The notes under the pieces: model-generated
Databases searched by the model: none
What the model saw: the letters and a program-made list of their open reading frames with translations, nothing else
Told to the model about the DNA's origin: nothing
Source of the DNA: Isoetes taiwanensis
Lineage: Eukaryota; Streptophyta; Lycopodiopsida; Isoetales; Isoetaceae
Assembly (NCBI GenBank): GCA_021234155.1
Contig: JAJEKV010000072.1
Location: 5,747,676 to 5,811,675 of the forward strand
DNA: 64,000 bases
Reading direction: 5' to 3'
Made by a program: the position numbers and the translations under genes
Shown here: positions 13,480-23,660 of the stretch, one piece after another
Numbering within the stretch: the stretch's first letter is position 1
Layout of the letters: each line of letters starts with the position of its first letter

Positions 13480-13880
13480 GTGCCATTCGAATGGGCGTGG
13501 AAGCGGAATCTGCTTTTGTTACCCGAAGCATGCTTTCTGCGGCGTCGGTTCTTGCTCATCGCAGATCCTTTAGCCCATATGTTGTTGAAGCGGATGCTCG
13601 ATTTTTGCGCTTGGTGGGATCTGTCACGGGGAGGGGGATGATCATGAATTGCATCCAATTGCCTATCATTCGAAAGTTTCAGGCTTTGAAATCAACTATC
13701 CCATTTATGACAAGGAGTTGTTGGCGATAGTGGATTCTTTAGTGGTGGAGCGTTTCTGGAGGGATCTCCTTATAAGGTCCACGGTCTACACGGATCACCG
13801 AAATCTCGAATATTTTTCGATGTCTTTCGAGTGCTCAACGTCGCCAAGCCGGCGGCATACTCAAGTATTATCGGATTGAT
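13480..13880 (+). pseudogene. RNase H domain of the Ty3/gypsy element
   Basis: The segment near 13650-13860 reads HPIAYHSKVSGFEINYPIYD, then KELLAIVDSLVVERFWRDLL and VYTDHRNLEYF. These are hallmarks of the Ty3/gypsy RNase H (Y.T.EKE / YTDHKNL positions). The upstream catalytic region (13560-13640) is in other frames. Confidence 0.85.
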
Positions 13881-14269
13881 TTAGGTGATCAAGTACCGTC
13901 TGGATCCCTCCAAGGAAAGCGATGCCTTGTCTCGGCAGCTCCTACCTTGAGCCCAAACTAGGTGATCACGCATATGATCAGCAATCCACGGGTTATTTTA
14001 GGGCCTGATCGGTTCCAGCTTATGGCTCTCACTTTGTTGAGAGGCCTCATGATCTGACCTTGTTGGAGTACGTTCGAGCATCTACGCCCTCCGATCCATT
14101 GGCTCAAGATGTATTCTCACACATTGGCTGCATCATCTTCGGCGGATGGGATCGGACTATGATCGTTTTGAGGTTGAGATGGACTCCTACTCCGTGATGG
14201 GCTTCTATATGTGCCGGATGGTGCTTCTAGGCTTCGGGTTCTTCAGGCTTGCCATGATTCACCTCTGGC

Positions 14270-14935
14270 GGACACTTTGGAGTAGCCAAGACTCTTGAAC
14301 TTATTAGTCGAGTATTGGTGGCAGTCTTTAAATCGCTCTGTCGAAGCTTTTATTCGATCTGTGACATCTGGCTGTCGAGCCAAGGTTCCAAGGCATCTTC
14401 CTCATGGCTGCTTCAGCCTTTACCGGTTCGGCCGGTCCTTGGAAGAGTATTTCAGTGGATTTTATTGTCGAGCTTCCATCCTCCCAGGGCCATGATGCCA
14501 TCCTTGTTGTTGTTGACCGTTTTTCCAAGATGGCACATTTCATTCCTTGCAGCACTTCTATCTCTAGTGAAGCCACAACGGTTCTCTTGCTTCGAGAGGG
14601 GGTTCGACTCCATGGCTTACCGGATAACATTGTCGATTGACCCATGACCCTCAATTTGTTGCCAGTTTTTAGAAGCGTCTATTGCAACTCTTGCATGTGG
14701 AACGTTCGCTCTCTTCCGGACATCATCCAGAGACCAATGGACAGGTGGAGCGCACTAATCAAACCCTTGAGCAGTATTTGCGATGCTTCATCAATTATCA
14801 GCAGGATGACTGGGTTGATTGGCTACCGCTGACAGAATTTGCTTATAACAATTCTGTCCATGCCTCCACAGGCCAGACTCCGTTCTTTATTAATTTCGGC
14901 CTGCATAGGATCTTGGACCAAGGATTATGATCAAT
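14270..14935 (+). pseudogene. integrase core of the Ty3/gypsy element
   Basis: A remnant zinc-binding/CQRAK-like block (CRAKVPRH) near 14375 is followed by ISVDFIVELPSSQGHDAILV, with the first catalytic Asp, and VVVDRFSKMAHFIP. Near 14690-14930 comes HPETNGQVERTNQTLEQYLR with the catalytic Glu, then WVDWLPLTEFAYNNSVHAST. Together these are the DDE core. Frame changes occur near 14400 and 14640-14690, and the reading ends where the minisatellite begins. Confidence 0.88.
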
Positions 14936-14936
14936 C

Positions 14937-15245
14937 TGGACCGTAGGATCATGTAGGATATATCTAAAGCAACGTGAGCCGTACGATCTCGAATCAACGA
15001 TGAGAATCAAGAATAACCTAGACCGTAAGATCGATTACATATGATTCCCAAAGCCATGTGCACCGTAGGATATGTCCCCAAGCAACGTGAGCCGTAGGAT
15101 CTCGGACCGACGGTCAGGATCAGATCAACCTGGACCGTAGGATCGCGTCTATACGAATTATATATAAACTCCCAAGCCATCTGGGCCGTAGGATACGTCC
15201 CAAAGCCACGTGAGCCGTCGGATCTCGAACGGACGGTCGGATAAG
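14937..15245. repeat. minisatellite (three units of about 82-115 bp) inside the integrase region
   Basis: Units at about 14937-15018, 15019-15130 and 15131-15245 share the phrase 'GACCGTARGATC ... AARCCATGTG.ACCGTAGGATA ... AACGTGAGCCGTAGGATCTCG ... GACGGTCAGGATCAGATC'. The core CCGTAGGAT or a one-base variant appears eight times. The array lies between the integrase core and the C-terminal part of pol and is absent from the Ty3/gypsy gene plan. It is therefore an insertion or a local expansion. Confidence 0.85.
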
Positions 15246-15249
15246 CGGA

Positions 15250-15845
15250 TTGCTCCTGGATATGACTCAGTCAATCCCAGTGCCGAGGATAGGCTCGAGA
15301 AGCTCCGCATGCTTCAGGATGATCTTCAGCACCGATCACCAGGCCCCAAGCACCGATCACCAGGCCCAAGCAAGCACGTTATCGTCATCATGCAGATCAG
15401 CATCGTCAGGACGCTCCTCATTTTGCAGTTGGTGATCTTGTTTGGCTCTTGCGTCGGGATTTGCCGCGGCTTCGCCCTTGTAACAAGCTTCGACTACGGG
15501 CGCTTAGGGCCCTATCGGATCATTGAACGAGTTGGTGATGCTGCTTTCCGTCTGGAGCTTCCACCATCAGTCCGGCTTCACCCAGTGTTTCATGTGTCTT
15601 TGTTAGAACTCTATATGGTGAATCCATTTCCGGATCGTGTACCTCCACCTCCACCACCAGTCGAGATTGATGATCATGAGGAGTTCGAGGTTCGAGATTA
15701 CGGACTCAAGTTTCTTCGTCGGCGATTGTATTACTTTGTCGATTGGGAAGGTTACTCGCCAAGTGACAGAACTTGGGAGCCTGCCGAGAATCGACTAATG
15801 CACCGACAAAATTGCGGGAGTTTTACCGGCGTTACCGCATAAGCC
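15250..15845 (+). pseudogene. integrase C-terminus and chromodomain of the Ty3/gypsy element
   Basis: After the minisatellite the frame gives the integrase tail (LGPYRIIERVGDAAFRLELP, then VRLHPVFHVSLLELY). A chromodomain-like segment follows (FEVRDYGLKFLRRRLYYFVD, then WEGYSPSDRTWEPAENRL). The aromatic/acidic WEGY..SDRTWEP signature is the canonical chromodomain of chromoviruses, thought to steer integration to chromatin marks. The frame 15210-15842 is open for 210 codons. A short duplication (CACCGATCACCAGGCCC, twice, about 15330-15367) lies upstream. Confidence 0.88.
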
Positions 15846-16106
15846 AAATTACAGTACTCCGGCCCGGCTTCGAGGACTTCGTCGCCATCGTGGGAGGGGA
15901 TGGTGTGGCGACCATACGGATATTAAGTATCATACGAACATTATACTCCTATGTACAAAAGATGGTCGTCACAAGGATGCAAAGGGTAGTTGCACAAGGC
16001 GATTTGAACTTCGCAACCTTCGATTCGCGAGTCACACCTGCCAAGTCGCTACCAATATTTGTTGAAGACATTCCTTCACGTCTTCCTCATATGTGGGACT
16101 ATCTCG

Positions 16107-16129
16107 GAAGGTTCTAGAATGTTCTAGAA
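16107..16129 (+). promoter_or_regulatory. five-unit perfect heat-shock element in the LTR
   Basis: Five alternating GAA/TTC trimers occur at exact 5-bp spacing: GAA 16107, TTC 16112, GAA 16117, TTC 16122, GAA 16127. This is the nGAAn/nTTCn array bound by heat-shock factor trimers. It lies about 75-95 bp upstream of the TATA box. Function is inferred; the match itself is exact. Confidence 0.8.
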
Positions 16130-16201
16130 CCTAAATGCATCTTGCGCCGACACTTGGGCGATCTCATCCATTGGAGTGGCGCGATCGACCGTTGGTCTAG
16201 A

Positions 16202-16209
16202 TATATAAG
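16202..16209 (+). promoter_or_regulatory. TATA box of the LTR promoter
   Basis: TATATAAGG follows GGTCTAGA and precedes AGGCACCTCC. It lies about 300 bp into the LTR, downstream of the heat-shock element, where the U3/R boundary would be expected. Transcription would start about 25-35 bp downstream. Confidence 0.65.
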
Positions 16210-16599
16210 GAGGCACCTCCTTCTTGTCAAACCATTCGGTTCAACGCCCGGTCTTGAGCCTTCTAGGCATCGTCTCATGTTCTGGTTGCCGGGGCCATTG
16301 TACTCTTGATTCCTGTTTATATATATCAGATTCTTTGCCGATATTGGCGTATTTCTTCCATATTTCTTGCGTATTTTCCACGTATTTTCCTTGTTCTTAC
16401 GTAGGTTCATGACACTACCATCTAAACTTTATGATACACGAAACTTATCGCGGCGGCCAAGGCTGCCGCGATCGTTTCTCTAGTTCCAACCCGCTGAGGT
16501 TTGGCCCACTATTAACGTTCAACCTGTCAATGCAATGCTTAATAATGGGTTTCTATTCACAAGGGTGCGAGACCATATGTGGTAGCATTTATGAATTGC

Positions 16600-17030
16600 C
16601 GAACAGGCGGGATTTGAACCCACATTGTTGCCTTGTGTCTTCTTGCCCATACGATAGATAGTTGCCGCGAGACGACCATGAGATTCCCAATGCTGGTATC
16701 CCTTTCTCTCTTTTATCCTCTCCTTTTTATCACCCGATGCTAGTCGGTGGGGTTTGAGCTGGATGGGTGCTGCCGGAACCAATGGGCGACCACTAGGCTA
16801 ACTTCGGGCGGTTGCCATTATCTCTTTCTTGCCATCCATTGATAGTCAGTGGGTTTTGAGCCTGGATGGGTGATGCCCAGAACCAATGGCCTGACCACTA
16901 GGCTAACAATGCGATGGACCTTTTTGTTTATTTAGCTGCACCCGATGATGGGCAGTGGGCTTTGAGCATGGACGGGGGTTTCCCATAACCATTAACTTAA
17001 CCACTTGGCGTCAACGGTGAGCATCTTTTA
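16600..17030 (-). repeat. tandem tRNA-like SINE heads
   Basis: Read on the minus strand, three related units (about 16724-16807, 16840-16912, 16935-17020) each hold an A-box-like TAGCCTAGTGGT or GCCAAGTGGTTA. About 45 nt later each has a decayed B box (GCTCAAA.CCCAC in place of GGTTCGAATCC). A fourth B box (GGTTCAAATCC, 16610-16620) lies just outside. The spacing is that of Pol III internal promoters of tRNA-derived SINEs. None folds into a complete tRNA. Confidence 0.65.
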
Positions 17031-17339
17031 TCTGCCTCATTTGTTTAATGTAATTTATTTGTTTAATGTTTCTAGTTTGATTTGTTGAAGAATAGATGTG
17101 GGGAACCTCATGGTAATCAAAGAGCATGACATCTATCGTATGGGCCAGAAAGGGAATGGGATGAGAGATATAAAGCACGCACCTTGTTTGAAGTATGCAT
17201 GGAATGGAAGTGGATCTGCGGGTTGTCTCATCATCATTTCGCATGGCGCATTGGTCCCTGAGAAATGCCTTGTGGACTGCAATGGCGCCGGAGTTTTGTA
17301 TGCAGGGCAAGCACAGGTCTGGCTATGGCGGACGTCGGA

Positions 17340-17458
17340 ATAATGGCCGCAATAAATGCAAAGTGTATTAATGGCCGCAATAAATGCAAAGTGCACACAT
17401 GCCTCATCAAGTTATTAGAGTGTATTAATGGCCGCAATAAATGCAAAGTGCACACATG
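17340..17458. repeat. three-copy direct repeat, 25-38 bp
   Basis: The phrase AATGGCCGCAATAAATGCAAAGTG occurs at about 17342, 17370 and 17428. The last two copies extend into CACACATG and the last two are also preceded by TATT. Copies 2 and 3 are separated by 18 bp of unique sequence. Confidence 0.85.
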
Positions 17459-17459
17459 T

Positions 17460-18995
17460 CGTGCTTTGATAATAATTTTTAAGGAATTTGGATTGATTGA
17501 GCTTAGATGGATTGATTGAGCAAGGGGAGTCACGTGGCTGTGGCTCCTCCTCAATAAATATTAACTAGGAAAATACAAAAAATGTTCCTCAAAAATATTT
17601 TTCGACACTTGGCGCGCATGCACTGGAGCATCAAAGAATCTCGAAGAATAGAATCAAAGTGTATGCATTATATATAGTTTGATAATAGCAAAGGCAATTG
17701 CAGAGACAATACAAACTCATACTAGTCGAATACATGTGGCCCATTCAGTCAAAATTCCTAATTTTTGCATAACTTAGTAGCTTCTTTTGAAGATATACAC
17801 TAGGATGCATTTGAATTCAAAGTACCCTTCACTTTGGTTATTTCTTCTCAGTCAAGATATGATCTTCATTCATCGTTACCCTCGTCATCTTTTTCCTCCT
17901 CTTTTTCTTCTATTACATAGAACGTTGTCTTCATAGTCCATCTAATTGAAAGCATTGCTCAGACAACTTTATCTGCACCCCACCAGCCTTTAGCTTTCTC
18001 ATATTCATCATCTAATGTCATGGATATATTATGAAGACTATATGTGCCATTTTATGTAGTGTCTTCAATTTAGTATCCTATATATAGTAAACCACTCAAT
18101 CTTAGTACTATGATGGACTAGATGGCATGAGAACAAGGATGACACAATCATAATGGTTGGCGATGTTTTGAAAGGATTCTACAATATGTCTTGGGTATTG
18201 ACCCCCCATCTTATCATCCAGAAAAAGGATGCTGTGAGATGACAATAATTCTTGCACAATAAATTCAAACAGAGCGAGAGCATCGTATATTGCTCAATTA
18301 CAAAAATGTAACATGGATAATCCCAAACAAACAGAATTATCTTTAGATATTAGCATAGGCTTTCTAGGCAATGACTTTTGGGATGATGTCTCAAGCGGAG
18401 TTCCCATTAAAAGAGTGTAAAGAACAAGAGGTATTGCCTTGAAAACTTAAGGTGAATGAAAGCTTCCTCTAAATGTTTAACTATGGACATAGTTATGTAA
18501 ACATAGTTTAATGTATAGTAAAACTTTTCATAAGGCTAAAAGACGTTTATTGTTGATAATATTAATGAAGCTAGTATTAAGAAGATGATACAGATGATTA
18601 GATCTTGAGCATCTTGAAAGGCATAATGAGCAACCATTTGAATCCCTCTATTCCAAAGGACAACCCTCCATGTGGTGGCATCTTGTGATGTATTCTATGA
18701 GCATTATTCCTATTAACATCTTTTTAACCTATTTGCTACCTTCCCATCCAAATTATCACAATCCATTCAAGTAGGTTGGCAGGCTACACCGGAACCTTAT
18801 AACATGTATTTCCCGTCTCTTTGTTTTTGAGTTTTCAACAATAAAAAAAAACTTGTATAAGGTATTCGTTGTGAAGACTCTTCTTGCATTTCTTGCTTTT
18901 ATACGCAACCAAATGAATTTAGACCTCCAAAGAATGATGGCTCGCCTAAAAGGCTTCTTGTTAGGTCTCAATTTTTTGAGCTAGATCATGACATT
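17460..18995. other. gene-poor sequence
   Basis: AT-rich sequence without a convincing ORF, RNA gene or element end. A CTCTTTTTCTTCTATT-type pyrimidine tract lies near 17890-17915. Confidence 0.45.
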
Positions 18996-19104
18996 GGCAT
19001 TTGTTGGCGTACGCAATTGTTGGATGGTGAGGTAGCACCTAAATCTTCACAGGCTTGGGACGTTGGCATCTGTTGCGTAGGCAATTGTTGGATGGTGAGG
19101 TAGT
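18996..19104. repeat. two-copy direct repeat, about 67-bp period
   Basis: GCAATTGTTGGATGGTGAGG followed by TAG occurs at about 19010-19033 and again at 19079-19104, each preceded by a TTGGC/GCGTA stretch. A GGCTTA trinucleotide-type run follows (19107-19131). Confidence 0.7.
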
Positions 19105-19467
19105 AGTAGGCTTAGGCTTAGGCTTAGGCTCAACTATAGGTGTCCATCCAAGGAAATTCCACAAGCCCCAACTTTTATTGTGGTGTTTCCCTTGTCCATC
19201 CTTTAAGTCCGCCCCTCCCCTAAAATGGAATGAAAGGCTTGTCAAACCTTCCATCAAATAAAGGGCATGTAGTATATAGGCAAGCAACCAAATATAACAC
19301 AAATAATAACATTTCTACCTAATTAAAGATGGAACCAAAAAAAAAAAATGCTCTGCAGCTTTAAGATTATTAAACATGGATGCTTCCAATCTAAAAGGAA
19401 GCAAGGAAAGTTACAAAATGGGAAAAGACCACATAGGAAGTTGAAGTAAGTTGAGGGACAAAAAAGG

Positions 19468-21209
19468 TCAGGTAAAAGAACCATGCCTGTGACTGTAGAT
19501 GTAAAATGCCACCAGACCAAGTCCAGCAACAGCACTGGGAAGAGCCTGCATGAATTTCTGAACCCTGCTACCCTTCTTTTCTTCAAGCATGGAGATGGCC
19601 TTGAGCAGAGTGTCTTCATTGCTATCAGAAGCCTTCTTGGCCTCACAAAAAGCCAAACCCAAATTCTCAATCTTGTTCTTCAGCTTAGCCAGATGATCTT
19701 GGGCCTGCAGTGTTGCATCAGCAGAGCAGGCATTCAGCCTTTTAATCTGGTCTTCAAGTGTGGCCCTTAGCTCCTGTGGATCAATCTTCTTATTTGCAGC
19801 ATCTGCAAGCTGAGATTTCAGCATGGACAGTTGCTCCTGGCCATGCTTTGCATTGCTAAGCAGCTGCTTGATGGAAGATCTCACAGGTTCTAACTCATGA
19901 TCAAATCCATTTGGATCATGATACCCATATCCTGGAATTGAATCCTTGATTCCCAGCTCTGTAGAGACCCTGTCTCTCTCTGATCTGGCTATGGCTAGAT
20001 CATTCTCTAAATTCACAACCCTTGATTCTAAATGCTGTAGATTATTAACCAGAACTTGAACCTGATTTTCCAGATCTGTAGATCTCTGCAATGCCATGCC
20101 CAGAGATGCCTCTAGCCTTGCCCTCTCCTCATCAGATTGGTTCTGCAGTGCCTCCAGATTTGCTGCCAGCAGTTTTCCTTTTGTTTCCAGATTTGCTGCA
20201 TGATCTAATGCTGTGTTCAAAGCATTTTCCAGCCTTGATTTCTCTGCCTCTGCTTTGGTTTCTAACATCTGCAGATTGGTCATTAAAATTCTTTCCTCAT
20301 TCTCCAAACGTACATTTCTGTCATTTGCCTTGGCCAATGCCATTTCCATTCTGCCTGTTTCTTCTTTCCAGCGTAACTCCTGGTCCTGAAAGGCCTGGAT
20401 TCTGTTCCTGGCATCAATAATTTCGTCTTTCGCCATAGCCACCGCTGCAGCAAGTTTTTTCAGTTCTGCTTTCAAGGCGTCTTTGCAAGCCTGAAGGTTA
20501 GTCACCTGAGACCAATTTCTGATCCTCTGCTCGCTATCATCTCCAGCATTAAAAGAGATTGAATTCTGCAATTTAATTCATCAATCTGCTCAAGGGTAGA
20601 AACAATAGCAGCCTCTGCTTCATCCGCTCTTCGTGAAGTCTCCTTCAGATTCAACTCGGTTTCAGACAACCTAGATTCTAGCATCTCTTTAGCATCCAAA
20701 ATACGATATTTCTCAGATTGAAGGGCAGAATTTTCCTCACTTAACCTGTTAGCTTTTTCTTCGCGACCTTAAGCTGGGAAATGGTGCCATGGACGTTATT
20801 TTCCAAGGGTATCATTTTCATGGATCAACTGCTCAGTTTTGGAAGCGATGTTACGAAGGTCATCCTCCAATTGTTTGACGCGATTAGTGAGGCAATTTTT
20901 GTCATCTCGGAGGACGGCAACCTCTTTGAGCAGGGAGTCGTTGATTTGGGAAAGGCTAGCAATCTGCTCTCTAGATTGGCTGGACGATCCAAAAGAAAAG
21001 CGTTTAGGGGAGACGGATTTGTGGGGGGGGAAACTAGGCATTACCGAAGGCGCCGACGATCTCCGATCCATTCCGGCCATATCAAGCGCCGCTCTCCGGT
21101 CGAATGCCGCCATCGCCGCACCGTTTTCAGCTTGTTCATGTGTAATTGTTCTTGTGCCGCTGTTGCTTCCGCTCCTCATTGCCTGATTTCCACCATAAAA
21201 CTGCATCAA
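19468..21209 (-). pseudogene. tail-anchored coiled-coil protein gene with three frame disruptions
   Basis: This is the best host-gene candidate. The reading starts at 21209 (MMQFYGGNQAMRSGS) with a disordered Ser/Arg-rich N terminus (KSVSPKRFSFGSSSQSREQI). About 450 residues of heptad-rich coiled coil follow (LSQINDSLLKEVAVLRDD; LETKAEAEKSRLENALNTAL). The C terminus is one hydrophobic helix (ALPSAVAGLGLVAFYIY) with a short basic/His tail (SHRHGSFT). That is the plan of tail-anchored coiled-coil proteins of plant organelles or nuclear envelope; PMD1/PMD2 of peroxisomes and mitochondria share it but are shorter (about 310 residues versus about 575 here). The frame is broken at about 20806 and 20768, where two changes cancel each other, and again at 20530-20570, all at or near homopolymers. 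Either it is a young pseudogene or these are consensus errors. No introns are seen. Confidence 0.7.
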
Positions 21210-21707
21210 AATCCTTCCCTCTCATCAACCCATCAATCCTAACCTCATTACGTTCCTACCCAACTAATCTCATCCTCTACCATTTCAATTCCGTCCAAAT
21301 CCACCTCCTTTTCATGCCTAATCTTTCTGAATCGGGCTCTCTCGGCTAATCTGACATAGAATTTGTTCTAATCGATGCCCCGGAACAAATTGCTTCACAG
21401 AAATTGTATGATTCAGTACCTCATCGCCATCGCCGGAGCATGATTCCTTGGCATTCTAGAAAACAAAAATACTGAGGCGACGATTGACGGAATTGCGAGC
21501 GGAGACCTCAAACCGTCGCAGGTTGAAAGGGTGTTTGACACGTCTACATTACCCGGCTTAATATTGCCACGTCAGAAATTTAGTTCTTTTCGGTACCGTG
21601 AATATTCCTATAAGGGCACATCTCCATTACTATTTTATTTCATCTCCGAAAGCCCAAGACTCATCACCTCATGCCCTTTTTCCACGGCATGGGTGTCCCT
21701 TTCTCTA

Positions 21708-21752
21708 GCCAATTAGTTTTGGACATTTAAGCAAATAAAACTTTATGGTTTT
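21708..21752 (+). repeat. left copy of a 45-bp direct repeat flanking a LINE
   Basis: GCCAATTAGTTTTGGACATT with its continuation to 21752 recurs at 23790-23836 with a C/T change and a one-base indel. The two copies bracket the LINE at 21.75-23.66 kb. Confidence 0.75.
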
Positions 21753-23660
21753 ACTACATTGCAGAAAATCAACAACGCATATTTGATCTACTGATGACTA
21801 AGCCAAAAGCCTTTTGGCGTAGAGTGCTGTATAAGAGGCATCAACCACCTGGCAATGTTACCTCAGACCAGTGGAGACAGCGGTTGGAGGAGTTGTATGA
21901 CCCCCAGGAGCAATCGCTGACGTACCAGATCAACTAGGAGAAACACTACAGCTCTCAGAGGGGGACATCCACCAGGGTCTTAGGCATCTTGCTAATGGTA
22001 AAGCAAAGGACTTGCAGGGACTCCAGGCCGAGCTATTGAAATGGGGTGGGCCAGCTTTGCTCGGGCCTTTGACAGGGATAATCAATCGGCCATGAGAGAG
22101 GGCCTCCTGCAGGAATGGATGGTTAGCAAGGTCACCCCTATTCATAAGACGGGCAGCAGGGATGACTCCACCAACTACCATATGATCATGGTGAGCCCGT
22201 TACTCGCAAAACTTCTAGCAGGTGTGCTGGAGAAGAAGTTAACGCAATGGGCGAAGGAAACTGGGGTACGTGTAGTTGCCCAGGCAGGTTTCCGCCCTGC
22301 CCACTCCACGAGTGATCATATTTTTACTCTCAGAATCCTTATGGAAGCTAGCCGCGACTTGTATTGCTGTTTCGTGGATTTTAAGACGGCATATGATACG
22401 GTCCCTCGGGACCTGTTGTGGCAACGCTTGCAGGAGCTACATCTCCCACAGGATTTGCAGAATGCCATCTACCGGCTCTATGACGGAATATATGCCACTT
22501 TGCCTGCGTCAGACCACCGAGTGAACAGCACTATAGGTGTTAAACAGCCCGTTATCTCCAACGGTTTTTGGACTCTATGTTGACAAGTTGGAGACCTGGA
22601 TGCAAGAACATGGAGGTGGTGGCCCGTAGTTGCCAGACGCATATGCAAGGGTACTTGGGATAAGCTAGAGAGGGTACAGAAGGCTTTCCTGACATACAGC
22701 CTAGGCGTCAAAGACACGGTGCCTTATCCGATTTTACTGTGTGAGACTGGCTTTTGGCCCCTGCAGCATTCTGCTATGCGCAGGCACCTTGCGTATTTCC
22801 ATAAGGTTGACAGAATGGATGCACAACGTCTTCTTCCCCGGGCTCTGTTATTGGCACAAGGGCCACAACATCTGAAGAGAGTGTGGCAGGAGCATTGTAG
22901 GGGATGGTTTGCAAGATGGTCCATAGACTATCAACACATTATGGATATGTCGGATATTGCGGAGCAGGAGCTGCATTTGAATGAGCGCTTTGCTGCCTCT
23001 CTGTGGGATGCACCCACTCTTGCAAAGCCCAAAATAGAGCACTACTACACGCAGGTTAATCCGTTGGTTAATCCGTCGCTTGAACATGGCCCCCACCAGT
23101 ATTTGAAGGCACACATCTCTACCAAGAAACGGAGGGCTATAGCTGCAATAAGGACAGGGTCCCACCATCTCAGAATTGAGACAAACCGCTGGGGTACGGA
23201 TGGAGGGCAGGGAATCCCTCGGCATGAGAGATTATGCCAGTGCTGTCACATGCAGATAGTAGAAGATGAACACCATGCTCTACAGGAATGCCCAGCATAT
23301 GCACACATCCGAGCAGCTCATGCCGATCTCAGATGCTCTGAGATAGCAATTCATCAACTGCTGGCTTCGCCAATGGTTGCATGTCTCGTGCCCTACATTC
23401 TGTAAGTCTCCACCGTCAGGGAGTCCCTCACAGCACAGGGAATTTGAGCGCCCAGATAGGGCCTCTCAACGCCTACTACAAGGGTTTTTCCTCCCACATG
23501 GGGTTTTTTTTTTCATCCCAGTGGTAGAGACACATTGTACAGGGTTTTTGTGGTTTTCTTTTGCGTTTGGAAACTTTCCGCTATATTGTACTCACCATCT
23601 CATAGGCTTGTTGGCCTCCGTGGACGTTAATATATACTTCCTTCCTTCCTTCCTTCCTTA
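21750..23660 (+). mobile_element. LINE, internally deleted and 5'-truncated
   Basis: Coding remnants run from KPKAFWRRVLYKRHQPPGN (21797) through the RT fingers (HLANGKAKDLQGLQAELLKW, GRNYHMIMV-type region). RT block 3 is intact (CFVDFKTAYDTVPRDLLWQR, near 22366-22425). After VKQ and a GLYVDKLETWMQEH stretch (22580) the sequence jumps to the post-RT domain. The YADD catalytic block is missing. The frame 22719-23405 then encodes the C-terminal domain with a zinc-binding motif (CQCCHMQIVEDEHHALQECP). The 3' end is a short stem-loop, CGTGGACG, and a (CTTC)n tail. Confidence 0.85.
23601..23659 (+). repeat. LINE 3' end (copy A) with (CTTC)n tail
   Basis: A stem-loop (AGG-CTTGTTGG-CCT) is followed by CCGTGGACGTTAATATA and about five CTTC units. 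This is the reference 3' terminus, because LINE coding sequence lies upstream of it. Copies B, C and D elsewhere share the block but have different tails. Confidence 0.7.

Larger units (their letters stand above)
10830..16420 (+). mobile_element. decayed Ty3/gypsy chromovirus (5'-truncated LTR retrotransposon)
   Basis: The domain order is gag-like region, aspartic protease, reverse transcriptase, RNase H, integrase, chromodomain, purine-rich tract and 3' LTR. This is the order of Ty3/gypsy elements, and the chromodomain places it among chromoviruses. Numerous frameshifts and stops break every domain. The 3' LTR (15901-16420) is recognisable, but no matching 5' LTR was found upstream of 10.8 kb, so the left end is missing or too diverged. 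A minisatellite (14937-15245) interrupts the integrase region. The element is certainly inactive. Confidence 0.9.
15891..16420 (+). mobile_element. polypurine tract and 3' LTR of the Ty3/gypsy element
   Basis: A purine-rich tract (TGGGAGGGGA, 15891-15900) directly precedes TGGTGTGG at 15901. The proposed LTR ends CACTACCA at 16420, so the 520-bp unit begins TGGT and ends ACCA. The right boundary is inferred from this inverted pair, since the 5' LTR is not available for comparison. It carries its own promoter elements. Confidence 0.65.

Noticed and set aside
16449-16473. GC-rich hairpin (CGCGGC...GCCGCG) just after the LTR as a terminator or element end
   Set aside because: Short, with no partner elsewhere and no functional context.
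16597-16680. Functional tRNA gene on the minus strand
   Set aside because: The B box and T stem are good, but the acceptor stem does not pair and no anticodon arm or clear A box can be placed.
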